The notes beneath the pieces were generated by a model, which was not told the DNA's origin, made no database searches, and saw only the letters and a list, made by a program, of their open reading frames with translations. DNA of 64,000 bases from NCBI GenBank assembly GCA_026122205.1, contig JANCYU010000042.1, positions 1-64,000 of the forward strand. The letters run 5' to 3'. Both the position numbers and the translations under genes were made by a program. Each line of letters opens with the position of its first letter. Positions within the stretch are counted from its first letter, which is position 1. This document shows positions 43,391 through 53,911 of the stretch, piece by piece. Source of the DNA: Galdieria yellowstonensis. Lineage: Eukaryota; Rhodophyta; Bangiophyceae; Galdieriales; Galdieriaceae.

Positions 43391-46300
43391 TCAATGTTGC
43401 TGCCAAAAGGAATGAGGAGCCAGCAAGGTACTATTCCAAGTATTCATATGGCTAGTTCCTGTAGATGGAAAGCAAGTATTTCTATCAATATATCGAATGT
43501 GAGGGAATATACGTGACAGATTCACTTTAGACGTTACTAAATGGACCAACACTTGATAGAGATCCTCCACACAGCTCGACAACTCTTCTGAGAGTGACGA
43601 ATCGAGGCAATTACTATCTCCATAAACCATAATATTTCCTTTTCCATACTTTCGATATAAGAAGACTGGTATATCCTCTCCAAACACAGCTTCACAGTCA
43701 AAAGGCTCCAAATTTGCGTGTTCTTGAGTGACGTCAGATGCCGTTTGTATGTCAGAATTCGATTCTTTTCGGGACAACAATGCACTATTTCTTATTCTAC
43801 GAATGTCCCTTTTGTTATGCGCAAACAAGACCTGACTGCCTTGTTGTACAAAGAAGAGGCCATTTCCTGATAAATATCTTACAGAATGGGTTCCATTACA
43901 TAGAAGAGGTTCCTCAGAAAAACTTGGCGTTCTATCATCATAATAAGATGTACATAATGTTGCGTCAAAAACAATATCACCAAACACAAAACCAAATCTT
44001 TTTCCCAGTTGATTGACTGCTTGCATATTTGTACCTCCCACGACAGGAAACCACCAACGAGAGGTGCTCGTATCCCAAAATCGCAAGTCATGTAAAGTTT
44101 CCTCATTAAACCACTCGGCAATGAGCACTAAATTCAATCCATGATTATAAACAAGCCGTTCCATAGCGTCCAATTCTGCTTCATCAAACCAATCTTCAGG
44201 ATCTACACAAAAGAGAGATACAATAGAATCATCGACAACCTTGTCATTCCAAAGCCTTTCCAATCGAGTCCAGGAATAGGAAAATGTCTTCATATCAAAG
44301 GGTCCTGAAGTGAACCTCTGATACAAACTCCTAAAATTGGTAAATGGAAGGTCACCAAACTTATCTAAAATTTGTGGATGCTCAAGATCGTCATTAGGAA
44401 CGAAAGGAATCGGATAGAATATCTGATGAAAAGAGTCCCATAAAATTATTTTCCTAAAAACAAGTTGAGCACTTCATTTCCAGCAAGAGACTTACCTTTT
44501 CTCCTGCTTATCAATACACCAATCCAAGTGAACGCGAGTAGACAGTTTCATTGGAACAACATTGGACGACAAACCGATGTAAAAATATCCTTTCATCCTT
44601 CTCTTCTTATGGCTGCCAAATAACGAAGTGTCCTTCGAGGCAGGTGTATTAGGAAAGGAAATAAAACAAGTGACGATTCCAACAAAAGGCCAAAAGGAAG
44701 AAGTTGCATGGAGATCCCATACGGGCTTTTCGCCATATTCAGAAACATATTCTATTGACTCGACAGAAAAAGAGGGCGAAAATGGAAAAGAAACGACAAG
44801 ACTCAACTTGATGGATAAAGGAACAACGGCTTCTCCATATGAATCAAAGACACAATAAGGCCACCAAAATGCACAACTTTCATAGGAAGTGTTCAAAGAA
44901 ATTTGAAAAGGAAAAACAGATGCCTCAGCTCCTAAAAATTCTCTGGTAACAACATCGGTAGATCTTGGATTCAACAACGAGGCCGATGATCTACTTCTAG
45001 ATGGATATGACATTCCTAATTTTGCAAATATCTTTTCCTTTGCCAAGACAAAATGGAAGAGACCCATTCCTTGTTCGTAAATGCTACTGTTTGATAAAGG
45101 TATGCAAGACTCTCGAAGAATAAGACGAATGCCAGCCAAGTTCATATAAGTGAGACGATACTCTACTGGAATGGCCGAAACAAGTAAGGACAGATAGCCA
45201 GCCAATACTGGTACTCCATAAGAAGTCCTAAAGTCTCCATAGACATTATGAACCAGTTAGCTCCTTATCAACTTACCCACTAACTCCAATACAGCCTTTG
45301 GATTTTCCTTTCAGACCTGAAGAGGCAATTGCAACTGCTTCAATCATAACATCTGGTTTTGGTCGACCAACAACTTGCGCATAATCAAGAAACTGTTCCA
45401 CAGATAAGTCATCAATGATATTGGAATGATTGTTTGTAAACAACGAAGAATCACTTGCGGCAACATTTGACCTTTGTTGCTCTTCCAAAGTCATCCCTCT
45501 TGAAGAAAAAGAAGCAACTTTCTTCTTGCGACCATCAACAGCTCCAACACTTATAACTTCCTTCATAGAAGAAGGATGTGAATGTGTTCCAAACAATGGT
45601 CCATCATTCCCTGCTGCGGATAGAAATACCACTCCGTGCGCAACTACTTCGCGAATCTATCACATAACCTTCAAATGAAGATGAAAGTGCACATAAAAGC
45701 TTACCTTATCTATGAGAGGTTGATCCTGATGATCAGAACCACCAATGGACATACATACAAAGTGTACATTCCACAGTAAAACGTCATTCAAAGCATCCAA
45801 AATCCACGAAGTATAAGTCAAACTATTTCTATTCAATATTTTATGGACAAGTAATTCGACTGCAGGCGCAACTCCAGGACAATCCTTGTCTGTACTTGCA
45901 AGAATACTTGCAATATGTGTTCCGTGACCCAAATAGTCAATGTTATCTCGGTCATCGGTCCAGTCCATCATACGTATGACACGTAAGGTATCTAGTTGCG
46001 AAGCTTCTACTCCAGAGTCCAGAATCGCTACTCGAATACCTTCTCCTTTTGAATGTTTCTTCCAAAAGTCTCTAATCTGCTCGTCAACCATACTCTTTGC
46101 TCGACCAAACGAAAGATAGGAGACGTCCACCCATTGCTATTCTACTCTTAAGTATACTCTTAAAAGTGCTTATTGGAATTACTCTATACCTACACTTGAA
46201 CGATAGGCATTTCCAAGGTATTTTGTAGTATTTTCTATAGTGGATGTATAATCTCCATAGTTTCTAAAAAGTTGCGAAAATCATAGAGCATACCAACCTT

Positions 46301-46551
46301 GCTGTGGTCCTAGTTGAACGTACTTTCTATGTATGAAAAAGAATAAACAAAACTCAAGTATCTAGATATCTTGCATACCTATGTACACTAGTGGTAGCTG
46401 GAACTTCAAGTAGAGATAATATATCTACAATAACTACAGCAAGTATCATCACAGCTCTTGCAACATCTCTGCTCATATTGTCGACGATCCACGGCAGCAA
46501 TTGAGAACATAAAAAGCTAATACTTTTGCAATCTTTCCAACAGTCTAACAT
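43391..46551 (-). CDS. MBTPS1: membrane-bound transcription factor site-1 protease (subtilase)
   Basis: Secure exons: complement(join(43391..44453,44496..45227,45277..45656,45705..46136)); one or more 5' exons lie up to about 46551. The likely ones are around 46194-46234 or 46194-46263 and near 46310-46400, carrying '...LSLLEVP...KYVQLGPQQ', which resembles the end of the S1P prodomain. Subtilase triad: Asp in 'AILDSGVE', His in 'GHGTHIAS', oxyanion Asn in 'AAGNDGP', Ser in 'SGTSYGVP' (built across an exon junction). Downstream pieces ('LWDSFHQIFYP', 'TNFRSLY', 'WWFPVVGG', 'YGDSNCLD') are specific to S1P. S1P cleaves membrane-tethered transcription factors in the Golgi (SREBP and ATF6 in animals, bZIP17/28 in plants). 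The protein ends without the C-terminal membrane anchor seen in human S1P. Confidence 0.88.
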
Positions 46552-46729
46552 ATATCATTTTACTATTGAAGACGCTTCACAGAATTTTCATTCTATATGT
46601 GTGTTATGTAAGTAAGAGAATGAGATAAGGAGCTGTTTTATTGGCAAAAATGCAACTTTTTCTTATGGAAAGATTTTCAAAATACGACTTTTCCATTTCC
46701 TTTTCGTCAACTTGCAGCTCGAGTTAGGA

Positions 46730-47935
46730 ATGGGTTTCTTTCATTTGTGTAGGAAACGACAATATACAAAGACTTTCATCTGGATACTTTTTATGGTGTT
46801 TCTTTTAAAACTTGTCGCAACAGGCTCACCCAAAGAGATAGAAACCCTCTTAGGAAGCGAGGACGACACGTTGGACGAAGACCCTGAAGAATTGAGAAGG
46901 AAACTTCAGTCTACAGAAGTTACTATTCAAAGTCTGTTACAACATTTTAGTACGGAAGCAACGAACGCTAGAGCAGATATACACCGTAACTTAGAAGACG
47001 CTCTTCGTTATATTGAAGAACTTTCCAAAAGGAGGTGTGGTTCGGCTGTAGAAAGTTATCGGTCGAGAATTACTGAATTGGAAGATCAACTGAGTACACT
47101 AAACCAAAGTCTTCAGAATTGCCTTTCAAAGCAAGACAAGCTGCAAATAGTTGTTCAGTCGGTTACTGGAGAGCGAGACAGAGCACTTGCAGAGATAAAC
47201 TCGTTGAAGGAGTTGTTAAGTAAGGAATTGCGACGACGAAATGAAACAGAAAGAAAGCTGCAGTGGAACTTGGCAATACTTAACGCAACCGATACCTTTA
47301 GTTCATTGGAGAGTGTCCTTAGTCATACAAATGCACAACTGAGCAAGCGAAACGAATTACTTCAACACTTGGTAAGCAGTATTACCCAAACAGACTCCCA
47401 GAGTAAGGAACTTGTAACTATATTTCAACATCTTGAGGATATGATACAACAAGAAAGTTCACAATATCGTCGAGCACTAGTTCATCTACTACAAATTGGA
47501 GATACGGATACAACCGATTCTTCACAAGTATCTAGAGAGGCTTTGGAAGATTTAGAACGACAACTCTCTGCTTGTTTACACAAAGTGCAGCAGAGTAGCA
47601 TTGCGATGGAAAACAAAAAACAGGAGTCTTATGAACCGTTGCAAAATCCATCCTTGAAAACTGACAAAAAAGAAGGATCTTGTCCATCTTCGATCTCTAT
47701 CAGTACTATTTTCATTTCTTTCATCGCTTCCTTGCTAGGAACTTTTTTGTCGTTCTGGCTTGTTCTAAGGACCACACCATTGAATGAAAAATTAAGAAAC
47801 AATAGACAACCGCCAGGAGTAATTCATTCTAGTACATACGGTTATCAGACTCCTTCACCAAATGGATTCGCACCAAGTAATCGCTCTTTTCATCATTCAG
47901 AAAACTCTCCTATGCAACCAGTAGGTTCGAGATAA
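46730..47935 (+). CDS. coiled-coil type membrane protein of unknown function
   Basis: Single exon, 401 residues from ATG 46730. A short basic N-terminus and hydrophobic stretch ('TFIWILFMVFLLKLVATG') look like a signal sequence or signal anchor. Residues about 45-300 are heptad-rich, acidic and Gln-rich and should form long coiled coils, with two N-glycosylation-like NxS/T sites. A second hydrophobic segment near residue 335 ('TIFISFIASLLGTFLSFWLV') is followed by a Pro/Ser/Asn-rich tail. Topology suggests a lumenal coiled coil anchored at its C-terminus, perhaps in ER or Golgi. No family recognised. It is divergent from MBTPS1 and converges on PAP2 with 25 bp between stops. Confidence 0.7.
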   Translation: MGFFHLCRKRQYTKTFIWILFMVFLLKLVATGSPKEIETLLGSEDDTLDEDPEELRRKLQSTEVTIQSLLQHFSTEATNARADIHRNLEDALRYIEELSKRRCGSAVESYRSRITELEDQLSTLNQSLQNCLSKQDKLQIVVQSVTGERDRALAEINSLKELLSKELRRRNETERKLQWNLAILNATDTFSSLESVLSHTNAQLSKRNELLQHLVSSITQTDSQSKELVTIFQHLEDMIQQESSQYRRALVHLLQIGDTDTTDSSQVSREALEDLERQLSACLHKVQQSSIAMENKKQESYEPLQNPSLKTDKKEGSCPSSISISTIFISFIASLLGTFLSFWLVLRTTPLNEKLRNNRQPPGVIHSSTYGYQTPSPNGFAPSNRSFHHSENSPMQPVGSR

Positions 47936-47960
47936 AGTTGTCATTCTTTTATGACTTGCA

Positions 47961-48857
47961 TTATCTTTTTATAATTTTGTTCACTATTAAGATGAAACAT
48001 GAAGATAGAAAATATTCTACAGAAGGTGTACATAATAACAAGGAGATTATTCGTCCACCAACACTTGCTGCATAGCAGTCCAAAACATAGTGTCTTCCTC
48101 TACCAACTCGAGAAATCGTAACCAAACAAGCCCACTAAACAGAAACAGTCTTGTTCATATCTCTAACGATATACAAACCAAAATAGTTACTCACTGTCAA
48201 AAGGAAGCAAATGAATAAAATACAAGCAAGTTCATTCTGTAGAAATGGTAACAAAGACTTTAACCAGGAAATACGAAGAGAAAGATAAGAACATAAAGTA
48301 AAAGCTCTCATAGTATGTCCAGAAGGAAACGAGAACTTCTCAGCGGGTACAAGAAACGACGCTCTGTTATTAAAACTTGGTCGGTTTCTTCGAACCAATA
48401 CTTTTAGACACAACTCTACTATTGCACTTAGTGTACAGCAACACAATAACATATAGCATAATAAGGAGACATCCAAAGAGAAAAGAATTGCCTTCCAGCC
48501 AGTAAAAGTTGTTGGAGAAGATACACTCAAGTAGCACAAGATAGGAACAAAAGGAACGGTAAACCAAATAGAGCCATCACACGAAAAGGAACACAAAGTC
48601 AAAAAGAATTGAAGCCAACGGTGTCTTTGTACAAACTCGAATACGTTCTTGGTTATTTTCTCGTCTCGTTTCCTCAGTAAAGTTCCGTATTTGTTCGTTT
48701 CTTTTTTAGAAGAAAACAACTTGAAGATATCAAGCTTTGAATAGACCAAACCAAGGTCACAAACAATAAAAGCCAAACTATGAAATAAAAAGCCATACAA
48801 GTCGTGTTTCATTCTACGTTGCTCGAAGAATACGCAATCGCAATTTGTTGGAGACAT
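47961..48857 (-). CDS. PAP2-superfamily lipid phosphatase
   Basis: Model complement(join(47961..48134,48195..48857)), 278 residues. All three PAP2/acid-phosphatase motifs are present: 'KVLVRRNRP' (K-x6-RP), 'PSGHTMRA' (PSGH), and, after the 60-nt intron, 'SRVGRGRHYVLD' (SR-x5-H-x3-D). The intron donor is GTGAGT; the unspliced frame would lack motif 3. There are about five membrane spans. Substrates of the family include phosphatidate and diacylglycerol- or polyprenyl-pyrophosphates; the exact one is not predictable. Two starts are possible: 48857, overlapping the upstream ZW10 gene by 49 nt, or 48812, overlapping its stop codon as ATGA. Confidence 0.9.
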
Positions 48858-51172
48858 TTCTTTCTATTGGCACTTTTCTCAAACAAAGCTGTAACTAACT
48901 TGACAAGATGATCCTTTGAAACTCTTCTCTTTAAAGGCCCTTGTTGTACCATCTTGACTATTTCTTCCAAGTTTGAATTTAAAATCTTGCCTATCCACCA
49001 TAAGGACGAAATACTACTGCACTTGTCAGATACTATCGATGGTTCCAAGCCTAATATTTTCGCAACAAGACTAGTTTTCTTTTCCATTTCTTCTTGCAGT
49101 AATGAAGCTAAGCAAAAACTCGTTTTCTGCGGAATCTCTTCCAACGCAATGATAGCTTGCATCAACCACTGAAAGTAGTTTTCAAGTAGACCCAGCCCAA
49201 TATTTCGCAATACGGACTTTGGCAGATATTCCTTCCAAGAAACCAGTAAACTTTCAAGGCTTAAGGAAGCTGCCTCCAATGAACGTTGAATACGATTCAT
49301 TATGGAAGTTTGATAACAAACTTCAAAAGAACCTCCTTCCGTTGCCTTGGTTACACAGGCATATATGGCATCCTTCGTAGCGGATATACTTTTCGAAAGG
49401 AAACTCGAGCCTTCACATCGCAATCGAAAACAAGCAATCATAAAGTCTTGTCTATTTAAATGACTCGCTGCCTCTTCATTAAGGTGTGACCTCACCAAAG
49501 GTTTCCTCATCTCCAGAATACAACAAATATGAGCCAACAAGAAACAGTCGTTGTGATATACAGCTTGTGTCACTAAATCTGATTTCAACAAGTTATAGCA
49601 ATTGGCAGATACGACGCGATAATATAAAAGAAACATTTCTCTAATGCTTTCAATCAAGAAAGAACCCAATACCTAAAAGATGAGGATATAGCGAATATAT
49701 AAACCAAACACATACTTACCGACAAGTTATTCTGTAGACAAATATTAGCATCCTGAAATATCTTATCCGCAGTTTGACTCAACTCAATACTTTGTCTAGT
49801 CACTTTACATGCAGGAAACGAGAATGGTCGAAGCTCTTCAGCATCGACAAGTTTTCCTGTCCAACAAACATCTCGAGGACTGGACAAAAAGGAAGAAGAA
49901 ACGTCCACCAAGCCATCTTGACTAAAAGAAATAGATTTTAAAATATTCCTAGCATAAACAAGTATATGTCGATGGCAAAGATTCGCAAAGTCCTCTTCTG
50001 CTCGATAAAAGTCTGGCACAAGTGACTCTGCCAAACGAATATCCATACCTCTTGCCTGAAGTGCCACTCGAAGTTTTTCAGCACAAATCGTTAGTCCTCG
50101 AAGACGAATAGGATACTGAGTGGGATCGCCTTGTGCTTCCGAGTCGATCAAATATTGAAAATGACCTAAAATACACTTGCAACTACAAACCTCATATCGA
50201 AACCAATCATAGAACCCAACTGCAACTTCTCGATGATAGTCCGTTCCAAAAGTCTGACTCAAGATAAAGTCAAAAATGACAAGCGCTCTCTTACAACCGT
50301 TTGCCAAGTCCAAACAATTCTCTAAAACATCCAATTCTTCCACTGGACAGTCTTCCCATTCAAGCACCGGTTGCAAGGTTTCTTCCTTCGCATCTTGGTC
50401 AATCAAAAACTTTCTACCTCTTATTTCAATCTTTGAAGCTCGTTGAAGAAGTCCCGCTATCCCACGATGACTCAACATGGAAACAATTCCCTCAACAGCC
50501 AACTCGACATATTTTCCTTGAGAAATCATCGTAGATATCCATTCAGCTTCTTCGTCAATCAACAGACCCCAATCATACCAATGGAAACAGGAAATCAGTC
50601 TTGTTACCATTTCGCTTCTCAGTCGAACGTGTTCCTTCTCCATAAGACTTTGTGAACTTGCCAAACAGCTATTCGATATACCAAAACTGTAGATGAAATG
50701 TAACCAACGCAATCCTTGTTGTATTTGGCGCTCATAACCAGACAGTGTCTCCAGATCCATAGCCTCTGGAACCGTTTGACCGCTTCTTAACTCTTCAGCT
50801 ACGCCAACTCCTTGACTCACCGTATTCAACTTTTCTAACAATGAGTGTAACTGCAAAAGGTCTTCCTTTTGTACTTTGCGTTTTGTCAAGTTGCTTTTCA
50901 GTTGTTCTATTTCATGCTCTGCTTCGGATACTCGTTTGTCCAAGAACTGACTCTGTTGTAGTAATGACTCTACCTGGGGGAATATGCGATCAGCTTCCTG
51001 CCTTACCTAGACAAAAAATTTTTAGAAAGCTAGCTAAAAAAGCGCGGTAACAACCTACTGTTCGAAAGCCTCTTTCATCCTTGCAAAAACTCACAAGCTT
51101 TTCTTCTAGTTGCTTACAAGTTTCGCTGGTCTCCTTCCACTTGTTTTCGAGTTGTTCGAGTGAATATTGCAT
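48809..51172 (-). CDS. ZW10: ZW10 / Dsl1-type vesicle tethering subunit
   Basis: Model complement(join(48809..49672,49720..51006,51059..51172)), 754 residues, close to the 779 of human ZW10. The N-terminal part is coiled coil ('FLDKRVSEAEHEIEQLKSNL'). The C-terminal half carries ZW10-family patterns: 'YHNDCFLLAHICCIL', 'NIGLGLLENYFQWLMQAIIA' followed by 'LEEI', and 'VKLVTALFEKSANRKKCLQQ'. ZW10 is shared between the ER-Golgi NRZ/Dsl1 tether (with NAG and RINT1), which receives COPI vesicles, and, in some lineages, the kinetochore RZZ complex. In a red alga the membrane-traffic role is the safer inference. The start ATG is in exon 1 (51172), and an upstream in-frame extension lacks a better candidate. 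Introns are 47 and 52 nt. Confidence 0.85.
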
Positions 51173-51279
51173 GAGCTGCAACGTGCGTGGGAACAAATAT
51201 TCTTGACAATAAGAGCCTGCTTTGTTACATTGGAAAAAGAATACAAACATTCGTTTATTTTGTGTCAACAATATTATAT

Positions 51280-51590
51280 CTAACTGGCAAATAATAAACT
51301 TAAAGCCATTAGGACACAACACGTGGAAACATACGGACTAAGTCGTTCTCCTAGGAACTGATGAAAACAAAGGCAAGATACTAGTACACGTCTAAATACC
51401 TATACGAGAAGCTTTCCAAAACAATCCAAGAAAACTAACCAACTTAGTGGAAAGAGATATGGCGACGCAAAACTTACCCTTCCTTGTTCCTATCTAATAG
51501 CGAAGGATACAAACTACGTATATAAGCGCACGTACATATCACCAAGACAATGACGATTAAAAGACTTTGAAAATTAAACAAGGCAGACAT
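51280..51590 (-). CDS. TMEM167: Kish / TMEM167 small Golgi membrane protein
   Basis: Model complement(join(51280..51350,51400..51434,51478..51590)), 72 residues, exactly the length of Kish proteins. The start 'MSALFNFQSLLIVIVLVICT' plus 'CAYIRSL' and 'LLDRNKEG' is diagnostic. Exon 2 (only 35 nt) gives 'FLGLFWKASRIG', and exon 3 gives 'ERLSPYVSTCCVLMALSLLF'. Kish is a conserved secretory-pathway protein (yeast Ksh1) needed early in Golgi transport. Both introns are about 43-49 nt with GTAAGT and GTATTT donors. It precedes ZW10 on the same strand with 107 bp between, so three secretory or membrane genes run in tandem. Confidence 0.95.
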
Positions 51591-51761
51591 ATTCCACTGT
51601 AGAAAACACTAGGTAGGAACGCAACAAACGCTACCAAAGTATCAACCACTCCTCATTGGCATCCAATAACTGACGAAAAGAAGAATGTTGCGTTGGTGGA
51701 GAAGGAGCGACTGACTGCTGACGAAAGAATATTAGACATTGTGCGTGACTAGGAAAACATT

Positions 51762-52446
51762 ATGGAAAGTGCTAGTCAATTGTATCCAGAAAATCCTAAG
51801 AAAAATATTCTCCTGGTTGGCACTCCAGGAACAGGTAGGAGAGACTCAGAATCCATATCAGACTAGAGCTGACGTTGAAATAAAAGGAAAGACAACCCTT
51901 GCAAAGAGAATTGCTGCTGTCACTTCCTTGACACACTTGGAAGTTGGAAAGTTTGCTGAAGAGCACAACTGTTTGGGCAGTTACGACGAGCAGTTAGATT
52001 GCTTCGAAATAGAGGAGGAGAAAGTAGGTTTCCTCGCTTTTTTTTTTCAGTAGCTAGCTCATTCAGTTCTAAGCTTATTCCTTTGCTGGTAAACGCTCTG
52101 AAACCTGGAGGCTTTCTTGTGGAGTATCATGGATGTGAATGGCTTGCCTCTTGTAAGATAGATCTAGTACTGGTTTTGCAAACTGAAACTGGTAAGATAA
52201 AGAGGAAATTTAAAGATATTAGAATCGTTTTTTATATGTTGAATAGCTCCACTCTATGACCGTCTCAAAGCTCGCGGGTATTCTGGAAGAAAACTTGAAG
52301 AAAACATGGAGTGCGAGATTATGCAAATTATCCTAGACGAGGCTTACTCCTTTTTTGACGAAAAGTTAATATGGGTAGTTCCTAGTAATAACGAACAAGA
52401 TTTGGAAGAAAACGTTGAAAGAGTTAAAAGATTTCTTGAAACGTGA
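51762..52446 (+). CDS. AK6: adenylate kinase isoenzyme 6 / Fap7
   Basis: Model join(51762..51834,51887..52023,52074..52191,52247..52446), 175 residues. The P-loop 'VGTPGTGKTTL' is assembled across the first intron. Downstream 'VGKFAEEHNC', 'YDEQLDCFEIEEEK', 'VEYHGCEWL', 'LVLQTETAPLYDRLKARGY' and 'MECEIMQIILDEA' are typical of AK6. The enzyme has adenylate kinase/ATPase activity and acts in the final cytoplasmic or nuclear step of 18S rRNA maturation with Rps14. Introns are 52, 50 and 55 nt; the second uses an AAG acceptor at 52073 and two closer AGs were rejected on phase. The head faces Kish across 171 bp. Confidence 0.92.
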
Positions 52447-52552
52447 AACTCGATATCTTGACAAGTGTAGCATAGAGAAGAAAATAACAAGCGCTGCACC
52501 GCTCTCGGGCATTGTCCACTTTTTGGTTGTGTGTGGAGATTTGCCTCGTCGA

Positions 52553-53733
52553 ATGAGAGCTCTTTGCGTGGTTGGTTTCTTATCTTCGGCAGAGTCTGGT
52601 TATCTGCACTATAATAAAGCGCGTGTGCCCTTTAAAAGCCAGTTTTCACGAATTTCTCTAAATACTGTATGTTATATTGTTTTGTATCTTATGTCTCGTT
52701 CTTTTCCAGCTACCACGCGTGTGGAAAGCTTGTACTTGGTTTACCAATCCTCTTGCTAGGTATTAAGGGCAGAAAAGGCCCTTCAAACGAGAAGAAAATT
52801 AAGTATTAGCCTTTTCTTGGGACTTGGCTTGAAACAAAACACGTGTTCAGCACTCCATCTGGTACAGGTGACAAATGCCACCTTCAGTGACCTGGAGAGC
52901 AGTAGTATGGCGGGAAACGAGGAACCCGCAGATAGACAAACTTTTGAAAATTTAAGGATTGGTCAAGTATTTGAAGGAACAGTGGAAAAGTTGATGCCAT
53001 ACGGGGCTTTTGTGAATATAGGACCGAATCTTTCCGGTATAGATTGAAGACGATTCTTATTTCTTCCGAGCTGTCTAACCTTATCATCCAGGACTGCTGC
53101 ACGTTTCACAAATCTCTGAAAACTTCTTAACAGACCCTGCAGAAGTGCTTAGTGTTGGACAAACAGTGCAGGTTCGAGTCATTAGATTGGATCCTGAGAA
53201 AAGACAATTTGCACTGTCTATGAAGTCCTCGCGTAAACGAGAAACTAGTCGTCCAAACAGGGATGGATTTCGTAGAAGAGACGTGAACAAGAGCTATTCT
53301 CAAAGAGTAAGATACTAAGATTGTATGACAGTTTTGGTCTTATGGATGAGAAGGATGAGGAGTTGCGCAAGGAATTAAAGGAATTTTCGAAAACAGCAAA
53401 ACCTCAAGATTTCTTAAACGGCAAGGTCGTCAGCATAACAAATTTGGGTGCATTTGTGGATTTTGGAGGTCCAAAAGATGGTCTGTTGTTCAAGTCTGAA
53501 ATGAACAAAGATGTGCAAGTATGAGATTTGCGCTTTGTGTTCAAAGATCGTTGTTGTGACCACTTGTGTTTTTTTTGGTTTAGATTGGAGAGGAAGTTCA
53601 AGTTAGAATCACTCGTATCAATTTGGCTCGAAATTATATCAATTTGTCTATGAAGCCGTGGAACGAAAAGTACAACGATAGTGAGTTCATTGTCGAGGAG
53701 GAAAAGGTGTCGGAGAGCGATATGTCTCCCTAG
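52553..53733 (+). CDS. plastid-type S1-domain RNA-binding protein
   Basis: Six exons: join(52553..52666,52710..52759,52804..53036,53092..53306,53354..53518,53584..53733), 308 residues. The N-terminal about 80 residues resemble an organelle transit peptide. Two S1 motifs follow: 'IGQVFEGTVEKLMPYGAFVN'...'LLHVSQISENFLTDPAEVLS', and 'LNGKVVSITNLGAFVDFGGP'...'ARNYINLSMKPW'. Tandem S1 domains bind single-stranded RNA. Homologous plant proteins act in plastid RNA stabilisation or translation, and ribosomal protein S1 is a more distant possibility. The intron between the two domains (53307-53353, 47 nt) was fixed by reading phase; nearer AG acceptors break the frame. A short basic linker ('RKRETSRPNRDGFRRRD') joins the domains. 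Confidence 0.82.
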
Positions 53734-53911
53734 TCTATAGAACTCTATTTCACTTATGTTGCAGCATACTTATGAAGTAGTAGTTATTTGGGGTTGCTGT
53801 CGTCATAAATTGTCATTGTCTGTTTTTTTCGTGCCATCTTTCACAACGAGAAAACTTTAATGTTTGAACAACTACTTATTATTTCACTCTAGGACTAAGA
53901 TAACCACCAAG

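Noticed and set aside
43382..43446. Spliced fusion of S1P to MBOAT through a GTACCT donor and TTCAG acceptor
   Set aside because: Gives phase 1 joined to phase 0 and runs into a stop; no phase-compatible donor was seen. The in-frame TGA observation stands on its own.
46354..46551. Treating the 65-codon minus ORF as an independent small gene
   Set aside because: Its last third fits the expected end of the S1P prodomain, so it is more likely a 5' part of the protease gene; exact joins remain unresolved.
50990..51322. 110-codon minus ORF overlapping the ZW10 start
   Set aside because: Its C-terminal part is ZW10 exon 1 read through the intron, and its N-terminal part overlaps the end of Kish.
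53307..53331. 13-nt or 25-nt introns in the S1-domain gene
   Set aside because: Too short and phase-breaking; the 47-nt intron ending at 53353 is phase-correct.
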